Assembly: GCF_004322755.1 (NCBI RefSeq)
Contig: NZ_CP036401.1
Location: 6,448,001-6,512,000 of the forward strand
Source: Pseudoduganella albidiflava
Lineage (GTDB): Bacteria > Pseudomonadota > Gammaproteobacteria > Burkholderiales > Burkholderiaceae_D
Length of the DNA: 64,000 nucleotides
Reading direction: 5' to 3'
Each line of letters opens with the position of its first letter. Within the stretch, counting starts at the first letter, position 1. The notes beneath the pieces were generated by a model that had not been told where the DNA came from, did not search any database, and saw only the letters and a program-made list of their open reading frames with translations. This document shows positions 19,149 to 30,424 of the stretch, in pieces. The position numbers and the translations under genes are program-made.

Positions 19149-19462
19149 TATTTAGCCTCCTCGGAGAAATTGATTTCCTGGCCAGGCTTCAGGCACACGA
19201 AAGCACGCTTGGTAGCATTGCGACGGCCGATGAAACGACCCGAACGCTTGACTTTACCTTCGCGGTTGACGGTCTGCACCGATTCCACTTCGACCTTGAA
19301 CAGCAGTTCAACGGCGGCCTTGATTTCTGGCTTGGTCGCGTCCGGAGCAACACGGAACACGATCTGCTCGTTCTTTTCCGCGACCATGGTGGCCTTTTCG
19401 GAAATGACCGGCGCCACCAGCACCTTCAACAGGCGCTCTTCGCTAAATTTGACGGCGCTCAT
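19148..19462 (-). CDS. rplW: 50S ribosomal protein L23
   Basis: 104 residues: [40 protein letters not shown], and the end [21 protein letters not shown]23 is the docking site for trigger factor and the signal recognition particle at the tunnel exit. It overlaps rplD by 4 bases (ATGA). Confidence 0.98.
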   Translation of the reverse strand: MSAVKFSEERLLKVLVAPVISEKATMVAEKNEQIVFRVAPDATKPEIKAAVELLFKVEVESVQTVNREGKVKRSGRFIGRRNATKRAFVCLKPGQEINFSEEAK

Positions 19463-20079
19463 GCCAGCAACTCCTCAATCTTGGCCAGTGCCGCTTTGGT
19501 AACCAGGATCTTCTTGTAGAAGACCAGCGACATTGGATCTGCATGACGCGGTTCCACGACCAGCACGTTCGGCAGGTTGCGGGAAGCCAGCAGCAGGTTT
19601 TCTTCGATGTTGTCGGTGATGATCAGGACCGAATCCAGACCCAGGCCGGTCAGCTTTTGCGACAGCAGCTTGGTCTTCGGGGCTTCGATCGACAGTTCTT
19701 CGATCACTACCAGGCGCTCTTCGCGAGCCAGCTGGGAGAGGATCGAGCACAGACCTGCGCGGTACATCTTCTTGTTCACTTTGTGGGTGAAGTTCTCGTC
19801 AGGCGAGTTCGGGAAGATGCGACCACCGCCACGCCACAGTGGCGACGACGACATACCAGCACGGGCGCGGCCGGTGCCTTTCTGGCGCCAAGGCTTCTTG
19901 GTCGTGTGGTGAACCTGTTCACGGTCCTTCTGCGCGCGGTTGCCGCTACGGGCGTTCGCTGCATAAGCAACCACGATCTGGTGGATCAGGGCTTCGTTGT
20001 AATCGCGGCCGAAGACGGTGTCTGCAGCAGCAACGTTGGACGCGGCTTGACCTTCAGCGTTCAAGAGCTTGAGTTCCAT
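19459..20079 (-). CDS. rplD: 50S ribosomal protein L4
   Basis: 206 residues. It has the tunnel loop region [20 protein letters not shown] and [20 protein letters not shown]. The globular domain ends [21 protein letters not shown]4 lines the exit tunnel; in enterobacteria it also represses the S10 operon by attenuating transcription upstream of rpsJ. Here rpsJ is no longer in the same transcription unit. Confidence 0.98.
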   Translation of the reverse strand: MELKLLNAEGQAASNVAAADTVFGRDYNEALIHQIVVAYAANARSGNRAQKDREQVHHTTKKPWRQKGTGRARAGMSSSPLWRGGGRIFPNSPDENFTHKVNKKMYRAGLCSILSQLAREERLVVIEELSIEAPKTKLLSQKLTGLGLDSVLIITDNIEENLLLASRNLPNVLVVEPRHADPMSLVFYKKILVTKAALAKIEELLA

Positions 20080-20082
20080 GAA

Positions 20083-20739
20083 TTAAGCTCCCTTCTTAGC
20101 TTTGACTTTAACGGCTGGCGAGACGACCACCTGACCGTTTTTCGCGCCTGGCACCGCGCCTTTGACCAGCAGCAGCTGGCGTTCAGCGTCGATACGAGCG
20201 ATTTCCAGGTTCTGGGTGGTGACGGTGACGTCGCCCATGTGACCGGTCATGCGCTTGCCAGGGAACACGCGGCCCGGGTCCTGCGCCATACCGATGGAGC
20301 CTGGTACGTTGTGCGAACGCGAGTTACCGTGAGTCTGACGACCCGAAGCGAAGTTGTGACGCTTGATGGTACCGGCGTAGCCTTTACCGATCGAGGTGCC
20401 CTGCACGTCGATCTTCTGACCGACTTCGAACAGCGAAACGGCGACGACTTCGCCAGCTTTCAGTTCGGCAGCTTTGGCTGCATCGACACGGAACTCTTTC
20501 AGCAGAGTACCGGCTTCGACACCAGCTTTGGCGTAGTGACCCGCAGCGGCTTTGGTCACGCGGGAAGCGCGACGTTGACCGAATACGACCTGAACAGCGG
20601 AGTAACCATCCGTTTCAGGAGTTTTGATTTGCGCAATGCGGTTGTTCGACACGTCCAGCACGGTCACAGGGATCGAATCCCCGTCGTCCGTGAAGATGCG
20701 CATCATGCCAACCTTGCGACCGAGGAGGCCAAGGCTCAT
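20083..20739 (-). CDS. rplC: 50S ribosomal protein L3
   Basis: 218 residues: [20 protein letters not shown], then the long extension containing [20 protein letters not shown] and [20 protein letters not shown] that reaches the peptidyl transferase centre. The Gln in the HGNSRSHN neighbourhood is the region methylated by PrmB in related bacteria. It now begins its own transcription unit, since rpsJ is 5.1 kb away. Confidence 0.98.
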   Translation of the reverse strand: MSLGLLGRKVGMMRIFTDDGDSIPVTVLDVSNNRIAQIKTPETDGYSAVQVVFGQRRASRVTKAAAGHYAKAGVEAGTLLKEFRVDAAKAAELKAGEVVAVSLFEVGQKIDVQGTSIGKGYAGTIKRHNFASGRQTHGNSRSHNVPGSIGMAQDPGRVFPGKRMTGHMGDVTVTTQNLEIARIDAERQLLLVKGAVPGAKNGQVVVSPAVKVKAKKGA

Positions 20740-21075
20740 TTTTTCTCCATTCCCACCTACGATTGGGCGGGGCTAAGTTTAACTACATTGAACTACTAAA
20801 AATGGTAAGGACGAAAAAGTACATTCCCATACCGAAGCCGGCTAGTGTACTTTGATTTGCCTCTTGACGCAACAAGTTAGTACGAGGTATGTCGATGTCT
20901 GTTGCACAAAGTTTGCACAGCGCGCAACGCGGGCACGGAATGGCTTTTTCAGGGACGTGGAAAGCGGATGGCGAAGCAGCACCGGCGCGGTGGCGCGCGG
21001 TGCCGGCATGCCCTGCCGCCGGGCTTGCCGGTGACAGGGCAAGGGACGCCGCGGGAGCGGCATCCCTGCGGACGG
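20740..21075. other. Gap between the TonB receptor and rplC
   Basis: 336 bases. The half next to rplC carries a promoter candidate; the half next to the receptor stop (about 20900-21075) is GC-rich with no clear terminator or reading frame. No conserved S10-leader-like hairpin array was recognised. Confidence 0.5.
20844..20872 (-). promoter_or_regulatory. Candidate sigma-70 promoter for rplC and the downstream S10 genes
   Basis: On the minus strand TTGCGT (20867-20872) and TACACT (20844-20849) are separated by exactly 17 bases; each matches consensus at four of six positions. Transcription would start about 95 bases before the rplC ATG. A promoter is needed here because rplC no longer follows rpsJ. 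Confidence 0.45.
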
Positions 21076-23964
21076 TCAGAACGCGTACTTCGCGCTGACG
21101 GTGAAGTAGCGACCGTAGTTGTTGTGCAAGGCCTGGTTGTAGCCGGCTTCCGGCAGGAAGGTGCTCGAAATGCCCTCGGCCGGATCGTATGGCGCGCGCT
21201 TGTCGAACAGGTTCTGCACGTTCACGTTCAGCGTCAGGTTCTTGAAGCCGGTGTACGTATAGCCCAGGCCGAAGGTGACCCAGCGGCCGATCTTGCAGTC
21301 CGGGTAGTACTCTTCGTACAGCGGCACCGTGGCGTCGCGGTTCGGTTCGGCATCGCCCGGCTTCGCCGTGCCGTAGTGGCAGAACGGCTGGTCGTAGACC
21401 GTGTCGGCGTTGACGTAACGCTTCAGCGAAACGGTCCCCACATAGTTGACCGAAGCGTTCACGGCATGGTCGCCCCGGGTCCACGTGCTGGCCAGGTTGA
21501 ACTTCAGCCGCGGCAGTTCCATTCCGCTGGACAGGTTCCAGTCGTAGATGCCGGCGTTGCCGCCCACCAGGTTGTGCTCGATGTCGCCGGCGTGCTGCGA
21601 CAGCGAATAGTGCGTCATGTAAGTACCGTTCAGCTTGGTGCTGAGGCCACCCCAGTCGCCCAGCCGCGCGCGGTGGCGCACTTCGAAGTCGATGCCGCGC
21701 ACTTCGGTCGCGCCCTGGTTTTCCCATGGCAGCTTGACCATCAGCAGCGGCCCCGTGTTCTCGATCGGTTTGCCGCTGGCGTCGGTCACGAAGTTGGCGG
21801 GGTTCGGGTCGCGCACCACGTTCTGCGGGAAGCGGTCTTCGTTCTTGATCGCCTCGAACGCGGAGCCCTGCACCACTTCGCCTTCCTTGCGGATGCGGAA
21901 GTACTCGACCAGGAAGTCCAGGCTGCTGGTCGGCGAATAGATCAGCCCCAGCGAGTAGCTGCGCGATTTTTCCGGCACCAGGTCCGGGTTGGCGCCACCG
22001 GTACCGGCGGCGGTCTTCGCGCAATCGACCTCGGTCGCACCCGGCTTCGGCGTGCGCTCGTCGGCTTCGCAGCGGCGGCGGTCGAACAGGTCGCGCAGGA
22101 AGACTTGCGAGCCGCCCGGCGTCACCTGCACCAGTGCCGGTGCGCGGAAGCCCTTCGCGTACGTGCCGCGGAAGGCGAGGCCGTCGAAGGCCGTCCACTT
22201 CGCGCCCACTTTCGGCACGTAGTTGGTCTTGATGCCCGGGTACTTGTCAGCGCGGCCGGCAAAGTCCATCTCCAGGTTCTTCAGCAGCGGCGTGCGCAGC
22301 TCGACGAATGCCGACTTGACGTCGCGCTCGCCATCGATGATCGAGTTGACCAGGCCGAAGATCTGGCCGGTGGCCAGCACCGGCGTCGGGTCGAGCTGGA
22401 TCTTCTCGCGGCGCACTTCGACGCCCAATGCCAGGCCCATCGCGCCGCCCGGCAACTGGCCGAACTGCGTGCTGGCCTTGGCATCCCACTGCAGGATGGA
22501 GGCGCGGCCGAGATTGGAGACGTCCTGCGCGAGGGTGGGATCGGCGGCCAGCTGGGCCAGCGTGGTACCCGTGTTCAGCTTGCGCAGCGTCGGCAGGTAG
22601 AGCCGGTCGTTGTAGGTTTCTTCACGCTCCGAACGGTTCCACAGCAGGCCGGTATCCCACGTCCAGCCGCGCAATTCCCCTTCGGCGCCCACCAGCAGGC
22701 GGGTGCTTTCGTTGAGGTTTTGCGTGCCGCCCTGCAGGTTGGCGAAACGGTAGCCGACCGAGGCGCGCGCGTTCGGGAACGGGTTGTCCGGATGGCCGAT
22801 CTCGAGGATGGCCTGGAACGGTTCGGCAACGCCGGTCGCCGTGAAGTTGTTGGTCGACGACTGGCCCAGCGTGATCGGCGTGCCGGTGTACGTGCGCTCG
22901 GAACGGGCGTAGGCCACCTCGGCGAATGCGCGCGCATTGGCGCCCAGCTTCAGCACCCCGCGGCTCATCACGACGGCATCCTTGCCTTCGCTTTGCGCTT
23001 CGAGGAAGCGGGTCGCGTCGTAGTTGCAGAAGGTGCGGCCGACCCACACGCTGGTGGCCGGGAAGCCCATCTGCGTGGTGCCCACCAGCTGCTCCGACGG
23101 GTCGCAGCCCAGCGTGGTGCGCAGGCGGTCCGCGGCATTGGTGCGGTTCACGCCGAAGTTGCGCGAACCCGGCGCGCTCTCCCGGTAGAACGTTGGATGT
23201 TGCGAGATCTGGCTGCCGTATGGCGTGGCGAAGCGGCCGTTCAGTTGCTGGTACTGGCTGAACGCGATATCCGTCGCGTCGCGCAGCGCGGTACGGTCGC
23301 GCTTGGAGACATCGGCGGTGAAGAACACGTTGTAGCCGTCGGTATCGAGGTCGCCCTTGCCCCAAGCCGCGCTGACGCCGCGGCGGGCGAATTCGCCATC
23401 GTCGTTGGCACTGGCGCGTGCGCCGAATTCAAAGCCCTGGTAATTGCTCTTCGTAATGAAGTTGATCACGCCGCCGATGGCATCGGAACCATACACGGCG
23501 GAGGCGCCGTCCTTCAGGATCTCGACGCGGTCGAGCGCGCTGACCGGAATGCTGTTCAGGTCATACAGCGTGGAATTGCCGTCGTTCGGATCGGCATACG
23601 CGGAGGGCGACATGCGCCGGCCGTTCAGCAGGATCAGGGTCGAGGTGGACGACAGGCCGCGCAGCGACGCCGTCGACACGCCGCGCGAGAAGCCGCCATC
23701 GGTGCTGTCGTAATTGCTGTCCGAGCCGATCGCCGGCACGAAGCGCATCAGTTCCTGCACCGTCTGGGCGCCGGTATCCTTGATGTCCTGGGCCGTCACG
23801 ACCTGGACGGGCGAGGTGCCTTCCTTGTCGGCGCGCTTCAGGTTGGAACCGGTGATGTACACGGTCTGGCTGGGCTGGGGCGCCGGCGCCTGCTGGGCCA
23901 GTACGGCAGGTACGGCGAGCGTGGCCGCGACCGCAATTACGCTGCGTTTCAATGTCAGCTGCAT
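21076..23964 (-). CDS. TonB-dependent outer-membrane receptor inserted in the S10 region
   Basis: 962 residues. The signal peptide (about 1-23) ends AVLA. The plug domain has a TonB-box-like start (QTVYITGSNLKRADKEGTSP) and GLSSTSTLILLNGRRMSPSA, VEILKDGASAVYGSDAIGGV. A beta-barrel follows and ends in the aromatic Phe of FTVSAKYAF, needed for outer-membrane assembly. Receptors of this SusC-like, no-siderophore-signature type take up oligosaccharides, peptides or chelates; the ligand cannot be read. It is on the ribosomal-operon strand but should be expressed separately, since a terminator follows rpsJ. Confidence 0.93.
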   Translation of the reverse strand: MQLTLKRSVIAVAATLAVPAVLAQQAPAPQPSQTVYITGSNLKRADKEGTSPVQVVTAQDIKDTGAQTVQELMRFVPAIGSDSNYDSTDGGFSRGVSTASLRGLSSTSTLILLNGRRMSPSAYADPNDGNSTLYDLNSIPVSALDRVEILKDGASAVYGSDAIGGVINFITKSNYQGFEFGARASANDDGEFARRGVSAAWGKGDLDTDGYNVFFTADVSKRDRTALRDATDIAFSQYQQLNGRFATPYGSQISQHPTFYRESAPGSRNFGVNRTNAADRLRTTLGCDPSEQLVGTTQMGFPATSVWVGRTFCNYDATRFLEAQSEGKDAVVMSRGVLKLGANARAFAEVAYARSERTYTGTPITLGQSSTNNFTATGVAEPFQAILEIGHPDNPFPNARASVGYRFANLQGGTQNLNESTRLLVGAEGELRGWTWDTGLLWNRSEREETYNDRLYLPTLRKLNTGTTLAQLAADPTLAQDVSNLGRASILQWDAKASTQFGQLPGGAMGLALGVEVRREKIQLDPTPVLATGQIFGLVNSIIDGERDVKSAFVELRTPLLKNLEMDFAGRADKYPGIKTNYVPKVGAKWTAFDGLAFRGTYAKGFRAPALVQVTPGGSQVFLRDLFDRRRCEADERTPKPGATEVDCAKTAAGTGGANPDLVPEKSRSYSLGLIYSPTSSLDFLVEYFRIRKEGEVVQGSAFEAIKNEDRFPQNVVRDPNPANFVTDASGKPIENTGPLLMVKLPWENQGATEVRGIDFEVRHRARLGDWGGLSTKLNGTYMTHYSLSQHAGDIEHNLVGGNAGIYDWNLSSGMELPRLKFNLASTWTRGDHAVNASVNYVGTVSLKRYVNADTVYDQPFCHYGTAKPGDAEPNRDATVPLYEEYYPDCKIGRWVTFGLGYTYTGFKNLTLNVNVQNLFDKRAPYDPAEGISSTFLPEAGYNQALHNNYGRYFTVSAKYAF

Positions 23965-24343
23965 TGTTATTTCTCCCGAATATTATGTGTGAATTCGCCG
24001 TTACATCCCGTAACGATTCTTAGCAATTTCTCACAACTGTCGAGAACATACAAAAATATTTGGGGTTTTACAGGATGCTGGTCGCCATTGTGTTGTATCT
24101 GCGCTAACGGACCATGGGAGATATCGTATTCTTGGAACAAGATCGAATTTTATTTGCTTTTGTGTAGCCGCTCGGCGGAGCCACCGTATGCGCGGCGCTA
24201 CGAGCGTTTGCGGTGCAATGCCGCGGCTGATAACGATCTGCTAGACTGGACTGTGTTGCAATTAGGACACTTTCATGTTGATAGCAATGCACTCCGGAGG
24301 GCGGACCCATCCGCTCCATCACCCTCGCTGAAAAGGAATGCTC
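23965..24343. other. Divergent gap between the TonB receptor and a PEP-CTERM gene
   Basis: 379 bases with locally lower GC (about 23990-24170), as expected for two divergent promoters. I found no convincing -35/-10 pair, no riboswitch motif and no reading frame of merit. Confidence 0.5.
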
Positions 24344-25126
24344 ATGAATCGTTATCTCAGCACCGCGGCGGCCCTTGCCTGTACCTCTCTGCTCTGCTCG
24401 CATGCTGCCGCCGCCGTGCACACCACCGCATCGTCCGCATTTGCCAACGTCCAGTTCGGTGTGATCGATCTCACGCCGGACGATGGCGTCGCCGCGGGGT
24501 ACCAATTCGGTCCGCGCAGCACGGAATTCGAAGCCAGCTTCACCAACGGCGATCACCACGATTTCGACAGGTTCGATCCAGCCCTCCCCGTCCCGGTCAA
24601 CGCGCAGGCAAGTTATTACGGTTACTGGGCGTCAGCCACGACGAACGGGCAGCTGGGTAACCTGCAGACCGCGGTCGATACCGGATCGCTGCAGCGCCAC
24701 GGTGACGGCGCGTACGGATCGGCGTGGCAGAACGTGTCGATCCTCCTCAAGGCACACAGCGCTTTTACCGTGGCCGGCCGGGCGGACGCTTCGGTGCAGA
24801 CCAGCGACCCTGCCTTGCCCATCCTGCCGGGCCGGGCATCCTTCGGCGTCTTTTTGAACTACGTATCGCTGGATCAACCTCACCAGAGCTTCTTCCATCA
24901 CCTGGAGCTGGGCAACGGAGCATCGTCCTTGAGTTACGGCGACACCTTCTCGCTGATCGCTCGCAACGATCTCGACCACGATATCGCGCTCAACCTGTCC
25001 TTCAGCAGCTATGCCGCCGCCTGGGCCAACGTCCTGGCGGTACCGGAACCGACGACCTACCTGATGCTGGGCGCCGGCCTCCTCGTGCTGGGAGCACGGC
25101 GCCGCCTTGCGCAACGCGCCGGTTGA
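24344..25126 (+). CDS. PEP-CTERM sorting domain-containing protein
   Basis: 260 residues from MNRYLSTAAALAC; AAAAGGA lies 6 bases before this ATG, while another ATG two codons upstream sits too close. A signal peptide (about 1-25, ending HAAAA) is followed by a mature domain with no family I recognise. The C-terminal sorting signal VPEPTTYLMLGAGLLVLGAR ends in an Arg-rich tail. Such proteins are cut and transferred by an exosortase (EpsH/XrtA type) to the cell surface or matrix; no exosortase is in this window. It lies in the 5.1-kb stretch that splits the S10 operon. Confidence 0.9.
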   Translation: MNRYLSTAAALACTSLLCSHAAAAVHTTASSAFANVQFGVIDLTPDDGVAAGYQFGPRSTEFEASFTNGDHHDFDRFDPALPVPVNAQASYYGYWASATTNGQLGNLQTAVDTGSLQRHGDGAYGSAWQNVSILLKAHSAFTVAGRADASVQTSDPALPILPGRASFGVFLNYVSLDQPHQSFFHHLELGNGASSLSYGDTFSLIARNDLDHDIALNLSFSSYAAAWANVLAVPEPTTYLMLGAGLLVLGARRRLAQRAG

Positions 25127-25295
25127 GGGAATCCGGAGCCTGAGCGCACCATTGGCAATGGCGCGGCCACCGCAGGCCTGGCGCCGCGCCACGCCGACAC
25201 GAAGGTAGCCACTCGCGGCCGGGTGCCGGGAAGCGCCCGGCATTGCCACTCGTGCCGGGCTCGGCCCCGACCCCGGCCGATGCGATAGTCGCCCC

Positions 25296-25763
25296 ATGGA
25301 CCACTACATGCTACTCAAACTGCTGCACGTGCTCAGCTCGACGGTGCTGTTCGGCACCGGCATGGGCATTGCGTTCTTCAAGTGGATTACCGACCGCAGC
25401 GGCGACGTGCGGGCGATCCGCGTGGTCACCGAACGCGCCGTGCTGGCGGACTGGCTGTTCACCACCCCCGCCGTCATCGTGCAGCCCGTCACCGGCTTCG
25501 CCATGGTCTGGCTGGCCGGTTATCCATGGCTCAGCACCTGGATCGTGTCGTCGGTCGCGCTGTACCTGCTGGCCGGCGCCTGCTGGCTGCCGGTCGTATG
25601 GCTGCAGATCCGCATGCGTGACCTGGCGCGGGTCGCCGACGCCACCGGCAGCGCCCTGCCCCCGCTGTACTGGCGCTACCAGCGGCTGTGGTTCCTGCTC
25701 GGCATCCCGGCCTTCACTGCCCTGGTCGTGATTTTCTGGCTGATGCTGAACAAGCCTGCTTGA
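25296..25763 (+). CDS. DUF2269 family integral membrane protein
   Basis: 155 residues with four predicted membrane helices (about 8-27, 48-68, 82-103 and 131-150). The start [20 protein letters not shown] and the motif [10 protein letters not shown] are typical of DUF2269 proteins, whose function is unknown. A conserved His in helix 1 (LLHVLSS) could bind a cofactor, but this is speculation. It is convergent with rpsJ, sharing the terminator between them. Confidence 0.8.
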   Translation: MDHYMLLKLLHVLSSTVLFGTGMGIAFFKWITDRSGDVRAIRVVTERAVLADWLFTTPAVIVQPVTGFAMVWLAGYPWLSTWIVSSVALYLLAGACWLPVVWLQIRMRDLARVADATGSALPPLYWRYQRLWFLLGIPAFTALVVIFWLMLNKPA

Positions 25764-25811
25764 CACCGCCGGTTTGCGGCTCCGCGTGAAGCCGGGCTGC
25801 GAAGCACCGGC

Positions 25812-25842
25812 AAAAAAAAACCGGAGCTCGAGGCTCCGGTTT
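25812..25842 (-). terminator. Strong intrinsic terminator after rpsJ
   Basis: Stem AAACCGGAGC (25818-25827) / GCTCCGGTTT (25833-25842), loop TCGAG. On the minus strand it runs into nine T residues (25820-25812). It ends the rpsJ transcript before the inserted genes. Confidence 0.9.
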
Positions 25843-25880
25843 CCTTATGCCTGGATGGCAGTGCCATCCACGCGAATCGA

Positions 25881-26198
25881 TTACTGCAGCTTGATCTCGA
25901 CGTCCACGCCAGCCGGCAGGTCCAGCTTCATCAGTGCGTCAACGGTCTTGTCGGTCGGATCCACGATGTCCATCAGGCGCTGGTGGGTACGGATTTCGAA
26001 CTGGTCGCGCGAGGTCTTGTTCACGTGCGGGGAACGCAGCACGTCGTAACGCTGGATGCGGGTCGGCAGGGGAACCGGACCTTTGACCACGGCGCCGGTG
26101 CGCTTGGCGGTGTCAACGATTTCCAGTGCGGACTGGTCGATCAGTTTGTAGTCGAAAGCCTTCAGGCGGATGCGGATCTTTTGATTCGGGGTGGACAT
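25881..26198 (-). CDS. rpsJ: 30S ribosomal protein S10 / NusJ, detached from its operon
   Basis: 105 residues: [20 protein letters not shown], the loop [20 protein letters not shown] and the end [21 protein letters not shown]10 acts in the 30S head and, with NusB, in antitermination at rrn operons. AAGGA precedes the ATG. Normally it is followed within about 50-100 bases by rplC; here a terminator follows it and rplC lies 5.1 kb further on. A second terminator after tuf stands in front, so rpsJ looks monocistronic. Confidence 0.98.
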   Translation of the reverse strand: MSTPNQKIRIRLKAFDYKLIDQSALEIVDTAKRTGAVVKGPVPLPTRIQRYDVLRSPHVNKTSRDQFEIRTHQRLMDIVDPTDKTVDALMKLDLPAGVDVEIKLQ

Positions 26199-26290
26199 GC
26201 TGATTCCTTAAAAAGAACGAACCGGGCGGCGAAACACCTGCTCCGGCAATGTAGAAATATGCAACGCTTTACAACACTACTGCTTCAACA

Positions 26291-26334
26291 TAAAAGCAGC
26301 GGGACCGGCATGATATCACGCCCTGTCCCGCCGC
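26291..26334 (-). terminator. Terminator after tuf
   Basis: Stem GCAGCGGGAC (26296-26305) / GTCCCGCCGC (26325-26334), with one G-T pair and an inner GGC/GCC pairing. On the minus strand it is followed by TTTTA. It separates tuf from rpsJ; the rpsJ promoter should lie between 26199 and 26290, where I see no clear -35/-10 pair. Confidence 0.7.
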
Positions 26335-26348
26335 ATCAACGCTAAAGC

Positions 26349-27539
<1,191 letters not shown>

Positions 27540-27575
27540 TTTATTTCTTCCTTAGAACTATGATTTAAGGTTGTC

Positions 27576-27598
27576 CGGCCGGGGTTTTGCCCCGGCCG
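27576..27598 (-). repeat. GC-rich hairpin between fusA and tuf
   Basis: Perfect stem CGGCCGGGG (27576-27584) / CCCCGGCCG (27590-27598) with loop TTTTG. No T-tract follows on the minus strand, so this is more likely a processing or stability element that lets tuf mRNA differ in amount from fusA. Confidence 0.55.
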
Positions 27599-27615
27599 AT
27601 AAACGCTATTCTGAT

Positions 27616-29721
27616 TTATTTCGCTTTCGCGGTCACGATCGCGTCGATAACGTGCTTCGGCGCTTCGGAGTAGTGCTTGAATTCCATCGTGTAGGTTGCA
27701 CGGCCTTGCGTTGCGGAACGCAGCGAGGTCGAGTAACCGAACATTTCGGACAGCGGAACTTCGGCCTTGATGATCTTGCCGCCGCCGCCCGGGATTTCGT
27801 CCATGCCCTGCACCATGCCGCGACGGGACGACAGGTCGCCCATCACGTTACCGGCGTAGTCTTCCGGCGTTTCCACTTCCACGGCCATCATCGGCTCGAG
27901 GATGACTGGGGATGCCTTGCGGCAGCCGTCCTTGAATGCCATCGAACCGGCCATGCGGAACGCGTTTTCGTTCGAGTCCACGTCGTGGTAGGAACCGAAG
28001 GTCACGGTCACTTTCACGTCGACCACCGGGTAGCCGGCCAGGACACCGGTGTTCAGCGTTTCGCGCACACCTTTTTCCACTGCAGGGATGTATTCGCGAG
28101 GAATCACACCGCCCTTGATGGCGTCGACGAACTCGAAGCCCTTGCCCGGCTCTTGCGGTTCGATCGTCAGCACGGCGTGGCCGTACTGGCCGCGACCACC
28201 GGACTGCTTGACGAACTTGCCTTCCACGTCGGTGACGGTCTTGCGGATCGTCTCGCGGTAGGCAACCTGCGGCTTGCCGACGGTGGCTTCCACGCCGAAT
28301 TCGCGCTTCATGCGGTCGACGATAATTTCCAGGTGCAGCTCGCCCATGCCGCCGATGATGGTCTGGCCGGATTCTTCGTCGGTCTTCACGCGGAACGACG
28401 GGTCTTCCTGTGCCAGGCGGTTCAGCGCCAGGCCCATTTTTTCCTGGTCGGACTTGGTCTTCGGCTCGACGGCCTGCTGGATCACCGGCTCAGGGAAGAC
28501 CATGCGTTCCAGGATGATCACCGCGGTCGGATCGCACAGCGTTTCGCCGGTCGTCACGTCTTTCAGGCCCACGGCAGCGGCGATGTCGCCAGCGCGCACT
28601 TCCTTGATTTCTTCACGCTGGTTGGCGTGCATCTGCAGGATGCGGCCCAGGCGTTCCTTGCGGTTCTTCACCGAGTTCAGCACGGTGTCGCCCGAGTTCA
28701 CGGAACCCGAGTACACGCGGAAGAACGCCAGCTGGCCAACGAACGGGTCGGTCATGATCTTGAATGCCAGCGCGGAGAACTTCTCGTCGTCCGAAGCGGT
28801 ACGGGTGACAGGCTGCTCGTCGTCGTCGGTGCCGCCGACCGGTGGGATGTCCACTGGCGAAGGCAGGTATTCGATGACGGCGTCCAGCATGGCCTGCACG
28901 CCCTTGTTCTTGAACGCGGTGCCGCACATCATCGGCACGATTTCCGAAGCGATCGTACGGGCGCGCAGCGCCTGCTTGATCTCGGCTTCCGACAGGTCGC
29001 CTTCTTCCAGGTACTTGTTCATCAGCTCTTCGCTGGATTCGGCGGCCGCTTCGACCATCTTCTCGCGCCACTCGGCGGCTTGCGCCTGCAGGTGTGCCGG
29101 GATGTCTTCGTAGTCGAACTTCATGCCCTGGGATGCGTCATCCCAGATGATCGCCTTCATCTTGACCAGGTCGACCACGCCGGCGAACGAATCTTCAGCG
29201 CCGATAGGGATCTGGATCGGCACCGGGTTGGCCTTCAGGCGAGCGCGCATCTGCTCGTAGACCTTGAAGAAGTTGGCACCGGTACGGTCCATCTTGTTGA
29301 CGAAGGCCAGACGCGGCACTTTGTACTTGTTAGCCTGGCGCCACACGGTTTCCGACTGTGGCTGCACACCGCCCACTGCGCAGTAGACCATGCAGGCACC
29401 GTCCAGCACGCGCATCGAACGTTCCACTTCGATCGTGAAGTCGACGTGGCCCGGGGTATCGATGATGTTGATGTGGTGCGGCTGGAAGTTGTTGGCCATG
29501 CCTTTCCAGAAGCAGGTCGTGGCCGCGGACGTGATCGTGATGCCGCGCTCTTGTTCCTGCTCCATCCAGTCCATGGTGGCGGCGCCGTCGTGCACTTCAC
29601 CAATCTTGTGGTTCACGCCGGTGTAGAACAGCACGCGCTCGGTGGTGGTCGTCTTACCAGCGTCGATGTGAGCGGAAATACCGATGTTGCGGTAGCGCTC
29701 GATGGGGGTCTTGCGGGCCAT
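27616..29721 (-). CDS. fusA: Translation elongation factor G
   Basis: 701 residues. G domain with [20 protein letters not shown] (P-loop), the DTPGHVDF switch II and NKMDRTGA. Domains II-V follow, with [20 protein letters not shown] in domain III and the domain V sequence [23 protein letters not shown] catalyses translocation and, with RRF, ribosome recycling. The start has AGGATCT upstream. It lies between rpsG and tuf as usual in the str operon. Confidence 0.99.
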   Translation of the reverse strand: MARKTPIERYRNIGISAHIDAGKTTTTERVLFYTGVNHKIGEVHDGAATMDWMEQEQERGITITSAATTCFWKGMANNFQPHHINIIDTPGHVDFTIEVERSMRVLDGACMVYCAVGGVQPQSETVWRQANKYKVPRLAFVNKMDRTGANFFKVYEQMRARLKANPVPIQIPIGAEDSFAGVVDLVKMKAIIWDDASQGMKFDYEDIPAHLQAQAAEWREKMVEAAAESSEELMNKYLEEGDLSEAEIKQALRARTIASEIVPMMCGTAFKNKGVQAMLDAVIEYLPSPVDIPPVGGTDDDEQPVTRTASDDEKFSALAFKIMTDPFVGQLAFFRVYSGSVNSGDTVLNSVKNRKERLGRILQMHANQREEIKEVRAGDIAAAVGLKDVTTGETLCDPTAVIILERMVFPEPVIQQAVEPKTKSDQEKMGLALNRLAQEDPSFRVKTDEESGQTIIGGMGELHLEIIVDRMKREFGVEATVGKPQVAYRETIRKTVTDVEGKFVKQSGGRGQYGHAVLTIEPQEPGKGFEFVDAIKGGVIPREYIPAVEKGVRETLNTGVLAGYPVVDVKVTVTFGSYHDVDSNENAFRMAGSMAFKDGCRKASPVILEPMMAVEVETPEDYAGNVMGDLSSRRGMVQGMDEIPGGGGKIIKAEVPLSEMFGYSTSLRSATQGRATYTMEFKHYSEAPKHVIDAIVTAKAK

Positions 29722-29796
29722 AATGAGATCCTAAATCTTTGAATGGACAAAACCGAGCGACACTTTTGAATCAAAAATGCGCCCGGCTTGAACAAA

Positions 29797-29813
29797 GGCC
29801 GGTCTTGCCGGCC
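29797..29813 (-). repeat. Small hairpin between rpsG and fusA
   Basis: GGCCGG (29797-29802) / CCGGCC (29808-29813) with loop TCTTG, only 8 bases past the rpsG stop. On the minus strand TTTGTT follows, so weak termination is possible. Confidence 0.4.
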
Positions 29814-29820
29814 GGAGTGT

Positions 29821-30291
29821 TTAGAAGCGGAAGTGCGAGAACGCCTTGTTCGCTTCTGCCATGCGGTGCACTTCGTCACGGCGCTTCATTGCGCCGCCGC
29901 GGCCTTCCGCAGCTTCCAGCAGCTCACCACCCAGGCGTTGCGGCATCGACTTTTCGCTGCGCTTGTTCGCAGCTTCGCGCAGCCAACGCATGGACAGGGC
30001 CAGGCGGCGCACTGGGCGCACTTCAACCGGCACCTGGTAGTTCGCGCCGCCGACACGGCGGGACTTCACTTCAACCATTGGCTTGGCGTTGTTGATCGCT
30101 GCGGTGAACACTTCCAGCGGATCCTTGCCGGATTTTTGCTGGATATGGTCGAATGCACCGTAGATGATGTTTTCTGCGACCGACTTCTTGCCGGACAGCA
30201 TCAGAACATTGACGAATTTGGCGACTTCGGTGTTGCCGAACTTTGGATCCGGCAGAATTTCGCGCTTGGGTACTTCACGACGACGTGGCAT
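29821..30291 (-). CDS. rpsG: 30S ribosomal protein S7
   Basis: 156 residues. It opens [20 protein letters not shown] and has [20 protein letters not shown] in the middle. S7 nucleates folding of the 16S 3' domain and binds near the E site; in enterobacteria it represses the str operon by binding between rpsL and rpsG. The rpsL-rpsG gap here is long and rich in inverted repeats. Confidence 0.98.
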   Translation of the reverse strand: MPRRREVPKREILPDPKFGNTEVAKFVNVLMLSGKKSVAENIIYGAFDHIQQKSGKDPLEVFTAAINNAKPMVEVKSRRVGGANYQVPVEVRPVRRLALSMRWLREAANKRSEKSMPQRLGGELLEAAEGRGGAMKRRDEVHRMAEANKAFSHFRF

Positions 30292-30315
30292 GTCTATTCC
30301 TTCCTGTCTTCAGTT

Positions 30316-30416
30316 GAGTGCCTCGTTCGGCACTCGCGTGGGCCATCATGGCCTCACACTTACTCGGTCTCGCGACCGCCTCAACTCATTGTGTATGCGA
30401 CTAAGTACGACTTAGT
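30316..30416 (-). promoter_or_regulatory. Inverted repeats in the rpsL-rpsG spacer
   Basis: The 133-base spacer contains GAGTGCC/GGCACTC (30316-30335), the self-complementary GGTCTCGCGACC (about 30366-30377) and ACTAAGT-ACG-ACTTAGT (30400-30416). In Escherichia coli the same spacer is the S7 repression target; whether this one works in that way is inference. Confidence 0.4.
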
Positions 30417-30424
30417 GCAGAAAA

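Noticed and set aside
20902..24660. A 1252-residue plus-strand open frame across the TonB receptor
   Set aside because: Antisense to an intact receptor and runs into an unrelated frame of the PEP-CTERM gene; no start signal or domain.
20740..26198. Insertion of a mobile element into the S10 operon
   Set aside because: No transposase, integrase, terminal inverted repeat or target duplication was seen at either border; the split may come from rearrangement instead.
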